A stretch of DNA of 64,000 nt, from the NCBI RefSeq assembly GCF_003437535.1, contig NZ_QSQT01000010.1, forward strand, positions 1-64,000, read 5' to 3'. The notes beneath the pieces were generated by a model that searched no databases, was not told the origin of the DNA, and was given only the letters and a program-made list of their open reading frames with translations. This DNA comes from Phocaeicola plebeius (GTDB taxonomy: Bacteria; Bacteroidota; Bacteroidia; Bacteroidales; Bacteroidaceae). Positions 1-11,849 of the stretch are shown here, piece by piece. Numbering within the stretch: the first letter of the stretch is position 1; the number at the start of each line of letters is the position of its first letter. Made by a program: the position numbers and the translations under genes.

Positions 1-71
1 TTTATACCCTAATAAGCTGCCGGAAAGTGAACGGGTATGCTTCGGAATATGTACTTAAATCATACAAACTA
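1..71. other. CRISPR flank, possible leader
   Basis: There is no repeat and no supported gene here; the array begins right after it. Because crRNAs read on the plus strand, this is the 5' side of the array, but too little is visible to call it a leader. Confidence 0.4.
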
Positions 72-1035
72 GTTGTGATTTGCTTTCATTTTAGTATCTT
101 TGAACCATTAGAAACAACAAAATAATTATTTACATTATTCAAAAATAGTTGTGATTTGCTTTCATTTTAGTATCTTTGAACCATTAGAAACAACAAATAA
201 AATCGCATATACATTGCTATTAAGTTGTGATTTGCTTTCATTTTAGTATCTTTGAACCATTAGAAACAACTTTTAACAGTAGTAGTAGTACCTTCAGCAG
301 TTGTGATTTGCTTTCATTTTAGTATCTTTGAACCATTAGAAACAACACAACCTACAAAAGATATACGTTATAATAAGTTGTGATTTGCTTTCATTTTAGT
401 ATCTTTGAACCATTAGAAACAACCTTAAACTAAAATATATATTTTCTTATATGTTGTGATTTGCTTTCATTTTAGTATCTTTGAACCATTAGAAACAACT
501 AAATGCACTAGATGCTAACCATTCTAACAGTTGTGATTTGCTTTCATTTTAGTATCTTTGAACCATTAGAAACAACCTCAGCTATAATCGAACAAATTCA
601 TACTTAGTTGTGATTTGCTTTCATTTTAGTATCTTTGAACCATTAGAAACAACTGAACTCGATACAATCAGGATGATTGCGAGTTGTGATTTGCTTTCAT
701 TTTAGTATCTTTGAACCATTAGAAACAACTCTATGCGCTTGTTATATAGTAATAAGAGGTTGTGATTTGCTTTCATTTTAGTATCTTTGAACCATTAGAA
801 ACAACCGAACTAACCAGAGCACAAGCGGCCAAGAGTTGTGATTTGCTTTCATTTTAGTATCTTTGAACCATTAGAAACAACTATCGATGGGCGCGGCTGT
901 TGTTGTTTCATGTTGTGATTTGCTTTCATTTTAGTATCTTTGAACCATTAGAAACAACGGGACACTGAATTTTGCCAACAATTATCTGGTTGTGATTTGC
1001 TTTCATTTTAGTATCTTTGAACCATTAGAAACAAC
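72..1035 (+). CRISPR. Type II-C CRISPR array, 13 repeats and 12 spacers
   Basis: Thirteen identical 47-bp repeats begin GTTGTGATTTGC and end TTAGAAACAAC, starting at 72, 148, 224, 300, 377, 453, 530, 607, 683, 759, 835, 912 and 989. The spacers are 29-30 bp. Orientation is set by the tracrRNA anti-repeat at 6986-7006, which pairs with the 5' part of the repeat read on the plus strand, so crRNAs run spacer then repeat toward cas2. No repeat is degenerate. By eye I saw no spacer matching the prophage, but this was not an exhaustive search. Confidence 0.98.
73..102 (+). promoter_or_regulatory. Promoter embedded in the CRISPR repeat (first of 13)
   Basis: Repeat positions 2-4 are TTG and 24-31 are TATCTTTG, 19 bp apart. 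This is an exact match to the Bacteroides -33/-7 consensus (TTG, 19-21 bp, TAnnTTTG). It recurs in every repeat, so each spacer could have its own start site near the repeat's 3' end. Confidence 0.6.
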
Positions 1036-1106
1036 TTGTTGATTGTTTCTTGTTGTCTATCAGTAGGTTATAAGTAAATTTAGAAAAAGAAAAAGTTGTT
1101 TCTTGA

Positions 1107-1143
1107 AATAATAAATCCCATATTAACCATGGGATTTATTATT
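1107..1143. terminator. Bidirectional terminator between array and cas2
   Basis: A perfect 15-bp stem (1107-1121 with 1129-1143) has a 7-nt loop and A/T-rich flanks on both sides. It lies directly after the cas2 stop codon and faces transcripts from both the array and the cas operon. Confidence 0.85.
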
Positions 1144-2398
<1,255 letters not shown>

Positions 2399-2402
<4 letters not shown>

Positions 2403-5400
2403 AGGCTAATTGACGTTATAATGTTTCCTAGTCTGTCTGTTTTGATGGGGATGCATATTTCTTTTATCATTTCATCTTGCCAAGTTTTTTGTGCTTTGTT
2501 ATTACTTCCTAACTCAATAGTTTGAATTATGGGCTTTGCAACGAAATATGGAATGAAATGACATTCCCCTTCAGTACAACTCACCATCTTATAAATTCTA
2601 TCTTTTTGTATTGGTTGATTAATATGTCCATTTTCTATTTCTTCTTTTGTTGGTACATATACTAAATCATTGGGTGATAATATAAATTTAGGTAGATTAC
2701 CCTTTTCGTTTTCGGGTGCTGGTGACAAGCCTTTTTTTAGTCGTTCAATGACTACGTTTAATGGAATAGAGGCGAAACTGCGTTTATGGGCAGTTTCATA
2801 TATTGCAAAGAACAGGTTAGTACCTTTTGCTGCCTCTACAAACTTAGTGGATTTATTTCCTGTTTGTCCAACAGCGAATTTATCGGCTTGTTCGTATGTT
2901 CTGACTTTATAAATTGGTTGATGAAATTTTCCATTATTATTTAGGGACATAATATTTTTATTCATTTGTTCAATACCTTCAGGTGAGAAGGCTTGTTCCG
3001 GATTATTGCCATTCTGCTCCAAATGGCGCAGTAAAATTTGTTGGATTCCTGTATCTGCAACTTTTTCTTCTATTTTCTTTTTATTGAAAGTTGTATTTAT
3101 TGATTCACGGCAAGCAAAGAATCTGTTGGCAGTTTCTTTGGTGAAATAGTATACTGGTATCTTCTTTAGATTTATTTCTTGCCAAATATCTTTATTGTCT
3201 TCAAAGTATTTTTTGATTTGTTTTTCATTGAGTCCTTGCGTTAAAAGCTCTTTTATTTTTTTCTTTAAGTCTTTTTCAATAATTCTTTGAGGATTCTCAA
3301 GAACGGCTTTCAATGTAGCAGTGGTTGTTCTGCGCAGGTTGATTTCTCCATATACGGTTTCTTTATGCATGGGCTTACGGATAGCCCAGCTATCACCTTG
3401 TTTTTGTGAGCAACTTACTTTTTTCCCGTTTTCATAGTGGATATAATGGTTAGTTGTTTTATTGATAATACGCAGATTTTGTTTGAAGCTTACAATGATG
3501 TTGCCTAAAATGGAATACACATCTTGGGTAAATGTATCCCAAGGTTTGTCAATGAGCCATTGATAGTTTCCCAAATTGTCGGTTTTTGTTTTCTTGCATA
3601 ATATTTGTCGCAGGTCTTGACGTGAAATCTTTGCATTCTTGCTGGCTGATTCATTATTTAAATAATTGACTATATTCCGATTGGCGCAGGCTATGACAAT
3701 GGCATCCATGGCATGATGGCGGTGGTCAATACGTTTTTTGTTGAATCCTTTTTGTAAATCTAATGGCATAGCAGGAATTGTCTTGTTGCATGCATTGGTT
3801 GTCGTAAAGCGATTGCTTTCCGTAATTTCGTTCAAGCGTATGAAACGAGGTAAAATGAGTTTATTCCATACGTCGTTGATCCCCCAGTCTTTTTTTAGTC
3901 GGTCTGTGATACTTCCAGTACAAACAATAACATTCTTAGATGTAGCTTCTTCTTCTCCTTCATCACGTACAATATTAGATAATAATGATTTTATTAGCTT
4001 ACTAATATAACGGCTGTCGTTTAATTGACGTTCAATAAACTGATCTGGAATATCTTCCATCAATAGCTTTTGCATTTTAGTGCGGTTGTAGGAATAATGT
4101 TCTTTCACAAATAGCTCATAAGCTTCAACCGTCTGTATTTTAACGTTTTGTCCGAATCCTAGTTCTACTATTCTTTCTTGATTGTTTTTGATGAATTCAT
4201 AGCCTAACATATTGCCTTTTAGCTTATTAACTTCTGCTTCACAAATAACTTTATTTGTGAATGAATCATCAAAATAACGAGATTGAGGAATTACATGTTC
4301 AATTTCGTATGCAGGGGTGAAAAGTTTTCCTAAAGGAATCATAGCTCCAGTATAAGGAGAACGATATTTTTGTTCCAGCCAGCATTTATAACGTAAGACA
4401 TCGGATGTAGACGGGCGTTTTTTGGTATCAACTTCATTGAATTTCTTTAAAATAACAGCAATATCTTCTGGTATATCTTTAGTTTCGTTTAGAGCTTCTT
4501 CTTCATATATACGCAATAAATCTTGCTGGCTTGGAGAGTGCGGGCGTACGTTCTCAATTCCCAATTCTGGATTGGCAAATTCAGCAAGAAGTGCCTTGAT
4601 ACGCAGATTGGTGTTTTCGTTTTCTTGTATTTGTTGGGTGAGTTTTCTGCGTTTCTCGGCAGGATTCTTCATTTCACGTCCTAATTCGACATGAATTTCA
4701 TCAATATGCCCTGTCTGTTTCCAAATATCTCGTACAGTGCGTAAGGTTTCCATGATGATTTGTTCCACAATAGGATTGTGTAAAGAATGTTGCTTGAATG
4801 CGTTTAGAAAAGCATCAATATCTGAAGGTTGTTGCCATTTAGTAACGTCCTTTATCTCTGAATGGCGGTTATATACGATATAGCATGCCAGCCAGGTTGG
4901 AAGTCCCTGAAATGAGTATAAATTGTCCAAATGGATTGTTTTTTCTCTGGTTCGGTTCTTTATGTTTTCTTCAAACTCTCCAGTTAATATTTTTTCTATA
5001 CGGTCAAGAGTTGTACTGTCGAAATTTTCTGCTTTCCAATATCTTCCTATACGCATAAGTGGCAATAGTTTTTTGATAGCTTTGGCAGAATAGGAACCGT
5101 AATCTTTCTCGAAAGGAGGAATTTGCTGAAAAGTATCTGCAAATTTATCGCTTAAATAGTTTTTATCAGCGAAATGCTGTAAAGCTTTTCTGAGTTCATT
5201 CTTGTCAGAAATAGAGTATAGAATATGCCATAGTTTCTCTTCTATTTCTGATGTTAAGGCTGATTGCTCTATTCCTGCTTTTTCCCAATATGAAAGTATC
5301 TTGTAGTGAGTCTCATTACAAGGATATGTCTTGTCTTCTACATAATTCCAGCGATAATTTGCTGTATTCTTTTTTAATCCAAATGCTGGGTTTTTAAGAA

Positions 5401-6898
5401 ATGTGTCTTGTCTGATTTCTTTTTTCTGATTGAGCCAGTCGAACAAGTTTGCGTAGGCATCTTCGGTTTTCAGAAATTGACTTGTTACATCTATGTCAGT
5501 AGTGAATTTTCCGTTTATGGTTCCTTCCTTTTGATAAATTCGCAAGTTTGATATAAATTGCCATAGACGAAACTCTTGAAAAAGAGGATGTGATTTGGCT
5601 ATACACTTTAACGGAGAAGTGCATATTTCTCCTGTTTCTTTATTGATGTATGTGTATTCTTCGTAAGGACAATTACTAATAAGCGATTTTTTGCTTTTAA
5701 GTGGACGTTGATAGAATAAAATATCCTCAATAAGCAATTGGGCAATGCTATATTTTGCAATAGCATTACGATGGGCTTCGTTATTAGGATACAGTTCTTC
5801 AATGCAGGCTTCTAATAAATTGGAGTCTCGCAATTCTGGGTGAAATTCTTCTTGTTTCTTTAATATCTGATTTAATTCGTCTTTATAATACTTGCGTTCA
5901 ATGGTGCGAATCAATTTTCCCCGAATCTTTTGGCTAGGAGTTTGTAATAGTGTATCATAGATGTATGCGCCTACTGTTTTATGAGATGTGTCAAGATCTT
6001 TTTGAGTTTTTGTTTTAATAAGCTCCCACTGTTCTTCCCATTCTTGTTCGGTAGGAATTTTGAAACGACGGCTTAACTCTCCATTTTCATCATATTTGTC
6101 ATTTCCGTTTTTATCAAGGTCTATGATTGCAATAATATCTTTTTTCTGACTTTTCCAGTCGGGCATGTTTTTACTGAAAAACTTTCCTTTCTCTCCGTTT
6201 TCAAGTGTTATTGTGAATATTTTTAATCCTTTATAAACTTGCCCTGTGTCAGTAATATCTGTTACAATCTGGCTGTCAAAATATTGCCGTGTTTTAGAAG
6301 ATGCTTTTTCTGTTTCCTCTTCGCGCAGCTGATAGTATCCTCTTTTCTGATTGAAATTTAATAAAACCCAAGCTAATTCTTCTTTTTCAATTTTCTGTAT
6401 CAATGCCTTTTTGCGCAAATAAAACAAAGTCCAGTCGTATGGAACTTTTTTTATTTGGCTGTTGTTTTGTAAAAAGTCATTGAGCATCTCCTGAAATGAA
6501 CTTTGAAAGATAAAGTAAGGAAGTCCATGCGTATTTGTTGTCCAAGCGAGTTTTGGCTCAGAATTGGCAATAAATTTTCCATACCTGTCTAATTGGTTGG
6601 CATAATGCTTGGGAAGAAATCCTAATAATTGTAGGATGCGATGCAGTCTTTCTCTTCTGAGTTTTTTGCGTTCATATAATCGGCGTACTCCACGAAATTG
6701 AGTACGGTTGGCTGTTTGTGAAACTGTATTTCCTTTATTGAAGTCTCCTAATTGGGCGGCATCCATAGGAATTATTCTGCTTCCTGCAGCCTCTATACCT
6801 TTTAGTTGTTCTTTTTGGGTTGTTTCGTCAAAGCTTGAACTGATAACTGCCCATCCTATACTGTTTGTGCCTAAGTCTAAACCTAAAATGTGTTTCAT
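2399..6898 (-). CDS. cas9: Type II-C CRISPR RNA-guided endonuclease Cas9
   Basis: A 1499-aa Cas9, at the large end for II-C but usual for Bacteroidetes. RuvC-I is at the N terminus (LGLDLGTNSIGWAV, catalytic D8). An Arg-rich bridge helix follows at about residues 60-85. RuvC-II (HVELGREMK) is near 735, HNH (YEIEHVIPQS, then NKVICEAEVNKLKGN) near 865, and RuvC-III (DHRHHAMDAIV) near 1060. A long C-terminal region would read the PAM. All catalytic residues are present, so the enzyme should be an active crRNA:tracrRNA-guided double-strand nuclease. It is first in the operon, with its promoter back to back with the tracrRNA promoter. Confidence 0.98.
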
Positions 6899-6920
6899 AG
6901 TTGTATTTTTTCAATTTTTT

Positions 6921-6928
6921 CAAAACTA
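6921..6928 (-). promoter_or_regulatory. cas operon -7 box
   Basis: The minus strand reads TAGTTTTG, matching TAnnTTTG, about 25 nt upstream of the cas9 ATG. The upstream -33 region is only T-rich, so this is probably a modest promoter. Confidence 0.5.
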
Positions 6929-6949
6929 CTAATTTTTTATGAAAAAAAC

Positions 6950-6980
6950 TTGTCTTTTGTATTGTTTCTTTTTACTTTTG
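6950..6980 (+). promoter_or_regulatory. tracrRNA promoter
   Basis: TTG at 6950-6952, a 20-bp spacer, then TACTTTTG at 6973-6980. This is a full Bacteroides-type promoter placed about 6 nt before the anti-repeat. Confidence 0.75.
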
Positions 6981-6985
6981 TAAAA

Positions 6986-7072
6986 CTAAAATGAAGCAAA
7001 TCACAATAAGGATTATTCCGTTGTGAAAACATTTAGGCGCTTGCCCATCGTCCTTTATCGGTGGGCTTTTTT
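6986..7072 (+). ncRNA. tracrRNA
   Basis: The 5' part (6986-7006) is the reverse complement of the first 23 nt of the CRISPR repeat except for one missing A, giving a single-nucleotide bulge in the crRNA duplex. It is followed by the typical II-C segment TAAGGATTATTCCGTTGTG, which forms the small hairpin next to the duplex, then a 3' stem-loop ending in a T run. It would pair with pre-crRNA for RNase III processing and load Cas9. It is divergent from cas9 within the gap before carB. Confidence 0.92.
7043..7072 (+). terminator. tracrRNA 3' hairpin and terminator
   Basis: GCCCATCG and CGGTGGGC (one G-U pair in the RNA) form an 8-bp stem followed by six T residues. It doubles as the 3' stem-loop of the tracrRNA. 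Confidence 0.88.
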
Positions 7073-7095
7073 ATTGTTTTGTATTTTCTATAAAT

Positions 7096-7142
7096 AAAAA
7101 TCCCCTCCAGAACTCATTCATTACAAATAGTTCCGGAGGGGA
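7096..7142 (-). terminator. carB terminator
   Basis: A 14-bp stem (7101-7114 with 7129-7142, one mismatch) is followed on the minus strand by TTTTTATTT. It lies just after the carB stop. Confidence 0.85.
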
Positions 7143-7174
7143 TTAATTTTATCTATATTTTTAAGCGGTACGGA

Positions 7175-10100
7175 TTATTTGTATTCGTCCCAGCTCTTGA
7201 TAGCGATGTCGTCAATGCTCATAGAGCAGAAGGCATTGATGAATGCACTTGCCAGACGGGCATTGGTTACCAGAGGAATGTTCAGGTCGACTGCGGCACG
7301 ACGAATCTTGTATCCGTTTTCCAGCTCGGTAGGAGTGAGGTCACGCGGAATGTTTACCACCATGTCGATTTCTTTCTTGTGCAGCATTTCCAGTGCCTGA
7401 GGCTGACCTTCTTCGCTTGGCCAGTATACGCGGGTGTTTTCCACTCCGTTTTCTGCCAGGAACTTAGAAGAACCGCCGGTAGCGAAGATGTTGTAACCTT
7501 TGGCCTTGAGGGCGCGCGCTGCCTGAAGCAAATCTACTTTCTGTTTCAGTGTACCGGTAGACATCAGGACGTTCTTTTCCGGAATGCGGTAGCCTACAGA
7601 CAGCATGGCTTTCAGTACGGCACATGAAGTGTCGTCGCCGATACAGCCAACTTCACCTGTAGAAGCCATGTCTACACCCAGTACAGGGTCGGCCTTCTGC
7701 AAACGGTTGAACGAGAACTGGCTGGCCTTGATACCTACGTAGTCGAGGTCGAAGAGGTTCTTTTCAGGCTTTTCTACCGGCAAGCCTAACATGACTTTGG
7801 TTGCCAGCTCGATGAAGTTAATCTTCAGCACCTTGCTGACGAACGGGAATGAACGGCTGGCACGCAGGTTACATTCAATTACCTTGATGTCGTTTTCACG
7901 AGCCAGGAACTGGATGTTGAACGGACCAGAGATGTTCAACTCTTTCGCAATCTGACGAGAGATACGCTTGATGCGGCGTACGGTTTCTACGTACAGTTTC
8001 TGCGGCGGGAACTGGATGGTAGCGTCGCCTGAGTGTACACCGGCAAACTCGATGTGCTCAGAGATGGCGTAAGCTACGATTTCACCGTTCTGTGCCACGG
8101 CATCCATTTCTACTTCCTTAGCGTGTTCGATGAACTGGCTTACTACTACCGGATGCTTCTTCGACACGTTAGCGGCCAGCTGCAGGAAGCGTTCCAGCTC
8201 TTCCTGATTAGAACATACGTTCATGGCTGCACCAGAAAGCACGTATGACGGGCGAACCAATACAGGAAAGCCTACTTTTTCGATAAATGCGTTGATATCT
8301 TCCATAGAAGTCAGTGCGCTCCATTCAGGCTGGTCTACGCCGATACGGTCGAGCATAGCCGAGAACTTGTCGCGGTCTTCAGCGTTGTCGATGCTCTTGG
8401 CAGAAGTTCCCAGGATGTTTACCTTCTGTGCGTCCAGGCGCAATGCTAGGTTGTTCGGAATCTGTCCGCCAGTAGATACGATGACTCCGTGCGGGTTTTC
8501 CAGGTCGAGGATATCCATCACACGTTCGAAAGTCAGTTCGTCGAAGTACAGACGGTCGCACATATCGTAGTCGGTCGATACGGTTTCAGGGTTGTAGTTG
8601 ATCATTACTGAGCGGTAGCCTTCCTTACGGATGGTGTTCAGTGCCTGTACGCCGCACCAGTCGAACTCTACGGATGAACCGATACGGTAAGCACCTGAAC
8701 CCAGTACAACGATACTCTTGTGGTCGCCCAGGTAGTGTACATCGTTGGCCACGCCGCTGTAAGTCAGGTATAGGTAGTTGGTCTGTGCCGGATATTCGGC
8801 TGCCAGCGTGTCAATCTGTTTTACTACCGGCACGATGCCTACACTCTTACGGTGGTTACGGATTTCCAGGATACCGTCTTCCATATCGCCTTCGTAGCCG
8901 ATGGCACGTGCCACCTGGAAGTCGGAGAATCCCTGACGTTTTGCCTTGTAGAGCAGCTCGTTCGGAAGCTGTGAAAGCTGTGTATGGTTGTTGCCCCACT
9001 CGTGGAGTTCCTTAGAAGTCTGCATGATGTTCATCAGCTTGTCGAGGAACCACTTGTCAATCTTGGTGAGGTCGTGAATTTGGTCTACTGTGTAGCCTGC
9101 ACGCATAGCCTTTGAGATGACGAAGATACGCTTGTCGGTCGGTTCGCGCAGTGCTTTGTCGATGTCTTCGATAACCAGCTCCTTGTTTTCCACGAAACCG
9201 TGCATGCCCTGACCAATCATACGAAGGCCTTTCTGGATGGCTTCTTCGAAGGTACGTCCGATGGCCATGACTTCACCTACCGACTTCATGCTGGAGCCCA
9301 GTTCGCGGTCTACGCCGTGGAACTTACCCAAGTCCCAGCGAGGAATTTTACATACGCAGTAGTCCAGTGCCGGCTCGAAGAAGGCAGAAGTTGTTTTTGT
9401 TACCGAGTTCTTCAGGTCGAACAGTCCGTAACCCAATCCCAACTTAGCTGCAACGAAAGCCAGAGGATAACCTGTAGCCTTAGATGCCAGTGCAGAAGAA
9501 CGGCTCAGACGGGCATTTACCTCGATTACGCGGTAGTCTTCTGATTCAGGGTCGAACGCGTACTGTACGTTACATTCACCCACGATACCGATGTGACGGA
9601 TGATACGGATGGCCAGTTCGCGCAGTTTGTGGTATTCGCTGTTGGTCAGCGTCTGTGACGGAGCGATAACGATAGACTCACCGGTGTGGATACCCAGCGG
9701 GTCGAAGTTTTCCATGTTGCAGACCGTGATACAGTTGTCGAAACGGTCGCGCACTACTTCGTATTCCACTTCCTTCCAGCCTTTCAGACTCTTTTCTACC
9801 AGCACCTGCGGAGAGAAAGAGAACGCTTTTTCGGCCAGCACGTTCAGTTCTTCTTCGTTGTCGCAGAAACCTGAACCCAGACCTCCTAATGCGTAAGCTG
9901 CACGGATGATGACCGGATAACCCAGTTCCTTCGCTGCGCGGCGGGCATCTTCAATGTTTTCTACTGCCTCACTCTTGATGGTCTTCACGTTGATTTCGTC
10001 CAGTTTCTGTACGAAGAGCTCACGGTCTTCTGTATCCATGATGGCCTGTACCGGAGTACCCAGTACGCGGGTGTTGTATTTCTCGAACACACCGGCTTTG

Positions 10101-10402
10101 TAGAGAGCCACACCGCAGTTCAAGGCAGTCTGTCCACCGAATGACAGCAGCACGCCGTCGGGACGTTCCTTGTCGATGACCTTTTCTACGAAATATGGAG
10201 TAACGGGCAGGAAGTAGATTTTGTCTGCCACACCTTCCGAAGTCTGCACGGTGGCGATGTTCGGGTTAATCAGGATGGTTTCGATACCTTCTTCCTTCAG
10301 CGCTTTCAGAGCCTGCGAACCCGAGTAGTCGAATTCACCAGCTTCACCGATTTTCAGGGCTCCTGAACCTAACAGCAATACTTTCTTTATGTTTTCTTTC
10401 AT
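7175..10402 (-). CDS. carB: Carbamoyl-phosphate synthase large subunit
   Basis: A 1075-aa cytoplasmic enzyme that makes carbamoyl phosphate from bicarbonate, ammonia (delivered by CarA) and two ATP, for pyrimidine and arginine synthesis. It has two homologous halves, each with a pre-ATP-grasp motif (LGSGALKIGEAGEFDYSG at the start and VLGSGAYRIGSSVEFDWC near residue 560) and an ATP-grasp domain. The C-terminal MGS-like allosteric domain begins near 940 (LKAKGYNIFATGGSS). The N-terminal signature (GEAGEFDYSG, ATVQTSEG) resembles the eukaryotic CAD form more than the E. coli enzyme. It lies 23 bp downstream of carA, in an operon. Confidence 0.97.
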   Translation of the reverse strand: MKENIKKVLLLGSGALKIGEAGEFDYSGSQALKALKEEGIETILINPNIATVQTSEGVADKIYFLPVTPYFVEKVIDKERPDGVLLSFGGQTALNCGVALYKAGVFEKYNTRVLGTPVQAIMDTEDRELFVQKLDEINVKTIKSEAVENIEDARRAAKELGYPVIIRAAYALGGLGSGFCDNEEELNVLAEKAFSFSPQVLVEKSLKGWKEVEYEVVRDRFDNCITVCNMENFDPLGIHTGESIVIAPSQTLTNSEYHKLRELAIRIIRHIGIVGECNVQYAFDPESEDYRVIEVNARLSRSSALASKATGYPLAFVAAKLGLGYGLFDLKNSVTKTTSAFFEPALDYCVCKIPRWDLGKFHGVDRELGSSMKSVGEVMAIGRTFEEAIQKGLRMIGQGMHGFVENKELVIEDIDKALREPTDKRIFVISKAMRAGYTVDQIHDLTKIDKWFLDKLMNIMQTSKELHEWGNNHTQLSQLPNELLYKAKRQGFSDFQVARAIGYEGDMEDGILEIRNHRKSVGIVPVVKQIDTLAAEYPAQTNYLYLTYSGVANDVHYLGDHKSIVVLGSGAYRIGSSVEFDWCGVQALNTIRKEGYRSVMINYNPETVSTDYDMCDRLYFDELTFERVMDILDLENPHGVIVSTGGQIPNNLALRLDAQKVNILGTSAKSIDNAEDRDKFSAMLDRIGVDQPEWSALTSMEDINAFIEKVGFPVLVRPSYVLSGAAMNVCSNQEELERFLQLAANVSKKHPVVVSQFIEHAKEVEMDAVAQNGEIVAYAISEHIEFAGVHSGDATIQFPPQKLYVETVRRIKRISRQIAKELNISGPFNIQFLARENDIKVIECNLRASRSFPFVSKVLKINFIELATKVMLGLPVEKPEKNLFDLDYVGIKASQFSFNRLQKADPVLGVDMASTGEVGCIGDDTSCAVLKAMLSVGYRIPEKNVLMSTGTLKQKVDLLQAARALKAKGYNIFATGGSSKFLAENGVENTRVYWPSEEGQPQALEMLHKKEIDMVVNIPRDLTPTELENGYKIRRAAVDLNIPLVTNARLASAFINAFCSMSIDDIAIKSWDEYK

Positions 10403-10425
10403 TGTCTTCTTTGTTTTTTAGTAGA

Positions 10426-11502
10426 TTACAGCAACTTTACAAACTCATCGAACAGGAATTCCGTGTCGGTAGGACCGCTGGAAGCTTCCGGATGGAACTG
10501 AGCCGAGAACCAGGGGTTCTTTTTGTGACGGATACCTTCGTTCGAACCGTCGTTCATGTTGATGAAGAGCGGTTCCCAGTCGGCTCCCAGTGTATTGTTG
10601 TCTACGGCATAACCGTGGTTCTGTGAGGTGATGAAGCACTTATCTGTGCCCACCATGCGTACCGGCTGGTTATGGCTGCGGTGACCGTATTTCAGCTTAT
10701 AGATTTTGGCACCTCCTGCCTTTGAAAGCAGCTGGTTACCCATACAGATACCGAAGATAGGAAGTTTTTCGTTCTGCATGGCCTTGCGGATGTTCTGTAC
10801 GGCTGCATCACAAGTGTCGGGGTCGCCCGGACCGTTGGAGATGAACAGACCGTCGAACTGCAGAGAGTTGAAGTCGTAGTTCCAGGGCACGCGGATGATT
10901 TCCACGTCGCGCTTGAGCAGGCAACGGATAATGTTTGATTTCACGCCACAGTCTACCAGCACAACTTTTTTCTTGCCTTCGCCTTCGTTGTAGCGAATCA
11001 CTTCCTTGCAAGAAACCTTGTCTACGTAGTTCACACCTGCATAGGTAGCTTCGGGAATGTTATTTGGTTCATCGTCGAACACGATTTTTCCCATCATCAC
11101 TCCATGTTCGCGCAATACCTTTGTCAGTTCGCGTGTGTCGATGCCCGTGATGCCCGGAATCTGTTCGCGTTTCAACCAGTCGCCCAGACTTTCCACTGCA
11201 TTCCAGTGAGAGTATTTTTCACTGTAATCGCTTACGATAATCGCTTCGGCATGGATTTTCTCGCTTTCCATGAAAGTGGGCAGTCCGTTTGCTTCGAATG
11301 TGAAGGGAGGCACACCATAGTTACCTACCAGCGGGTAAGTCAGTGTCATCAACTGACCGGCATACGAAGGGTCGGTCAAGCTTTCGGGGTATCCGGTCAT
11401 TGCCGTATTGAAAACTACTTCACCGGCTACCGGTTTCTCATAGCCGAACGACTTGCCATGAAAGCGGCTCCCGTCGTCGAGGATCAATGTTACATTTCTC
11501 AT
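10426..11502 (-). CDS. carA: Carbamoyl-phosphate synthase small subunit
   Basis: A 358-aa glutaminase subunit that hydrolyses glutamine and channels ammonia to CarB. The N-terminal CPSase domain includes FNTAMTGYPESLTDPSYAGQ. The C-terminal class I GATase domain shows the oxyanion motif SNGPGDP, the nucleophile loop FGICMGNQLL with the catalytic Cys, and the His/Glu motif QFHPEASSGP. The triad is complete. It is the first gene of carAB, behind a long structured leader. Confidence 0.96.
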   Translation of the reverse strand: MRNVTLILDDGSRFHGKSFGYEKPVAGEVVFNTAMTGYPESLTDPSYAGQLMTLTYPLVGNYGVPPFTFEANGLPTFMESEKIHAEAIIVSDYSEKYSHWNAVESLGDWLKREQIPGITGIDTRELTKVLREHGVMMGKIVFDDEPNNIPEATYAGVNYVDKVSCKEVIRYNEGEGKKKVVLVDCGVKSNIIRCLLKRDVEIIRVPWNYDFNSLQFDGLFISNGPGDPDTCDAAVQNIRKAMQNEKLPIFGICMGNQLLSKAGGAKIYKLKYGHRSHNQPVRMVGTDKCFITSQNHGYAVDNNTLGADWEPLFINMNDGSNEGIRHKKNPWFSAQFHPEASSGPTDTEFLFDEFVKLL

Positions 11503-11774
11503 TACCTTGTTACTAATAATCTTTATATCTTGTATTTTTTTTCTATTCTACTCTCGTATATACGAAAAAACGCCCGGACTTGCCGAAAAGCAGTTCCGGG
11601 TGTTTGAAAAAATAGGAAATCTTAAATATTCAGGAAATAAGTGACATAAAAGAAAAAAGAAATAGCTTCCGGCATTTGTCCATTTCGCCGGAACTCCGAA
11701 TGTGCGCTTATTCTTTTTACTATGTGCTGAACAGTAATACATCAAACTCTTTTGTCACGTCATAATTCGGAGTG
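11503..11774 (-). promoter_or_regulatory. carAB leader with possible attenuator
   Basis: The leader is about 265 nt. A terminator-like hairpin (stem 11573-11580 with 11592-11599, then six U on the minus strand) stands about 65 nt before carA. An upstream hairpin (11668-11674 with 11687-11693) has a 5' arm whose AGUUCCGG is perfectly complementary to CCGGAACU of the terminator's 5' arm. The two structures could therefore exclude each other. No gene is supported here. The hairpin might instead only terminate the upstream GH43-like gene. Confidence 0.45.
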
Positions 11775-11782
11775 CAAAGATA
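11775..11782 (-). promoter_or_regulatory. carAB -7 box
   Basis: The minus strand reads TATCTTTG, an exact TAnnTTTG match. No good TTG lies at 19-21 bp, so the -33 box is weak. Confidence 0.5.
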
Positions 11783-11849
11783 ATGTTTTCTGCTCAAATG
11801 AAAGGATGTTTGCCAAAAGTTTTTACAAAAATATTTCATTTTCCTCTTT

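Noticed and set aside
2670-4694. Plus-strand frames inside cas9
   Set aside because: Shadows of the cas9 coding strand.
7175-7400. carB resembling eukaryotic CAD as evidence of transfer
   Set aside because: As far as I recall this form is usual for Bacteroidetes, so it is not specific to this genome.
7175-10402. Long plus-strand frames antisense to carB
   Set aside because: Codon-bias shadows of a conserved gene; none has a start signal or recognisable product.
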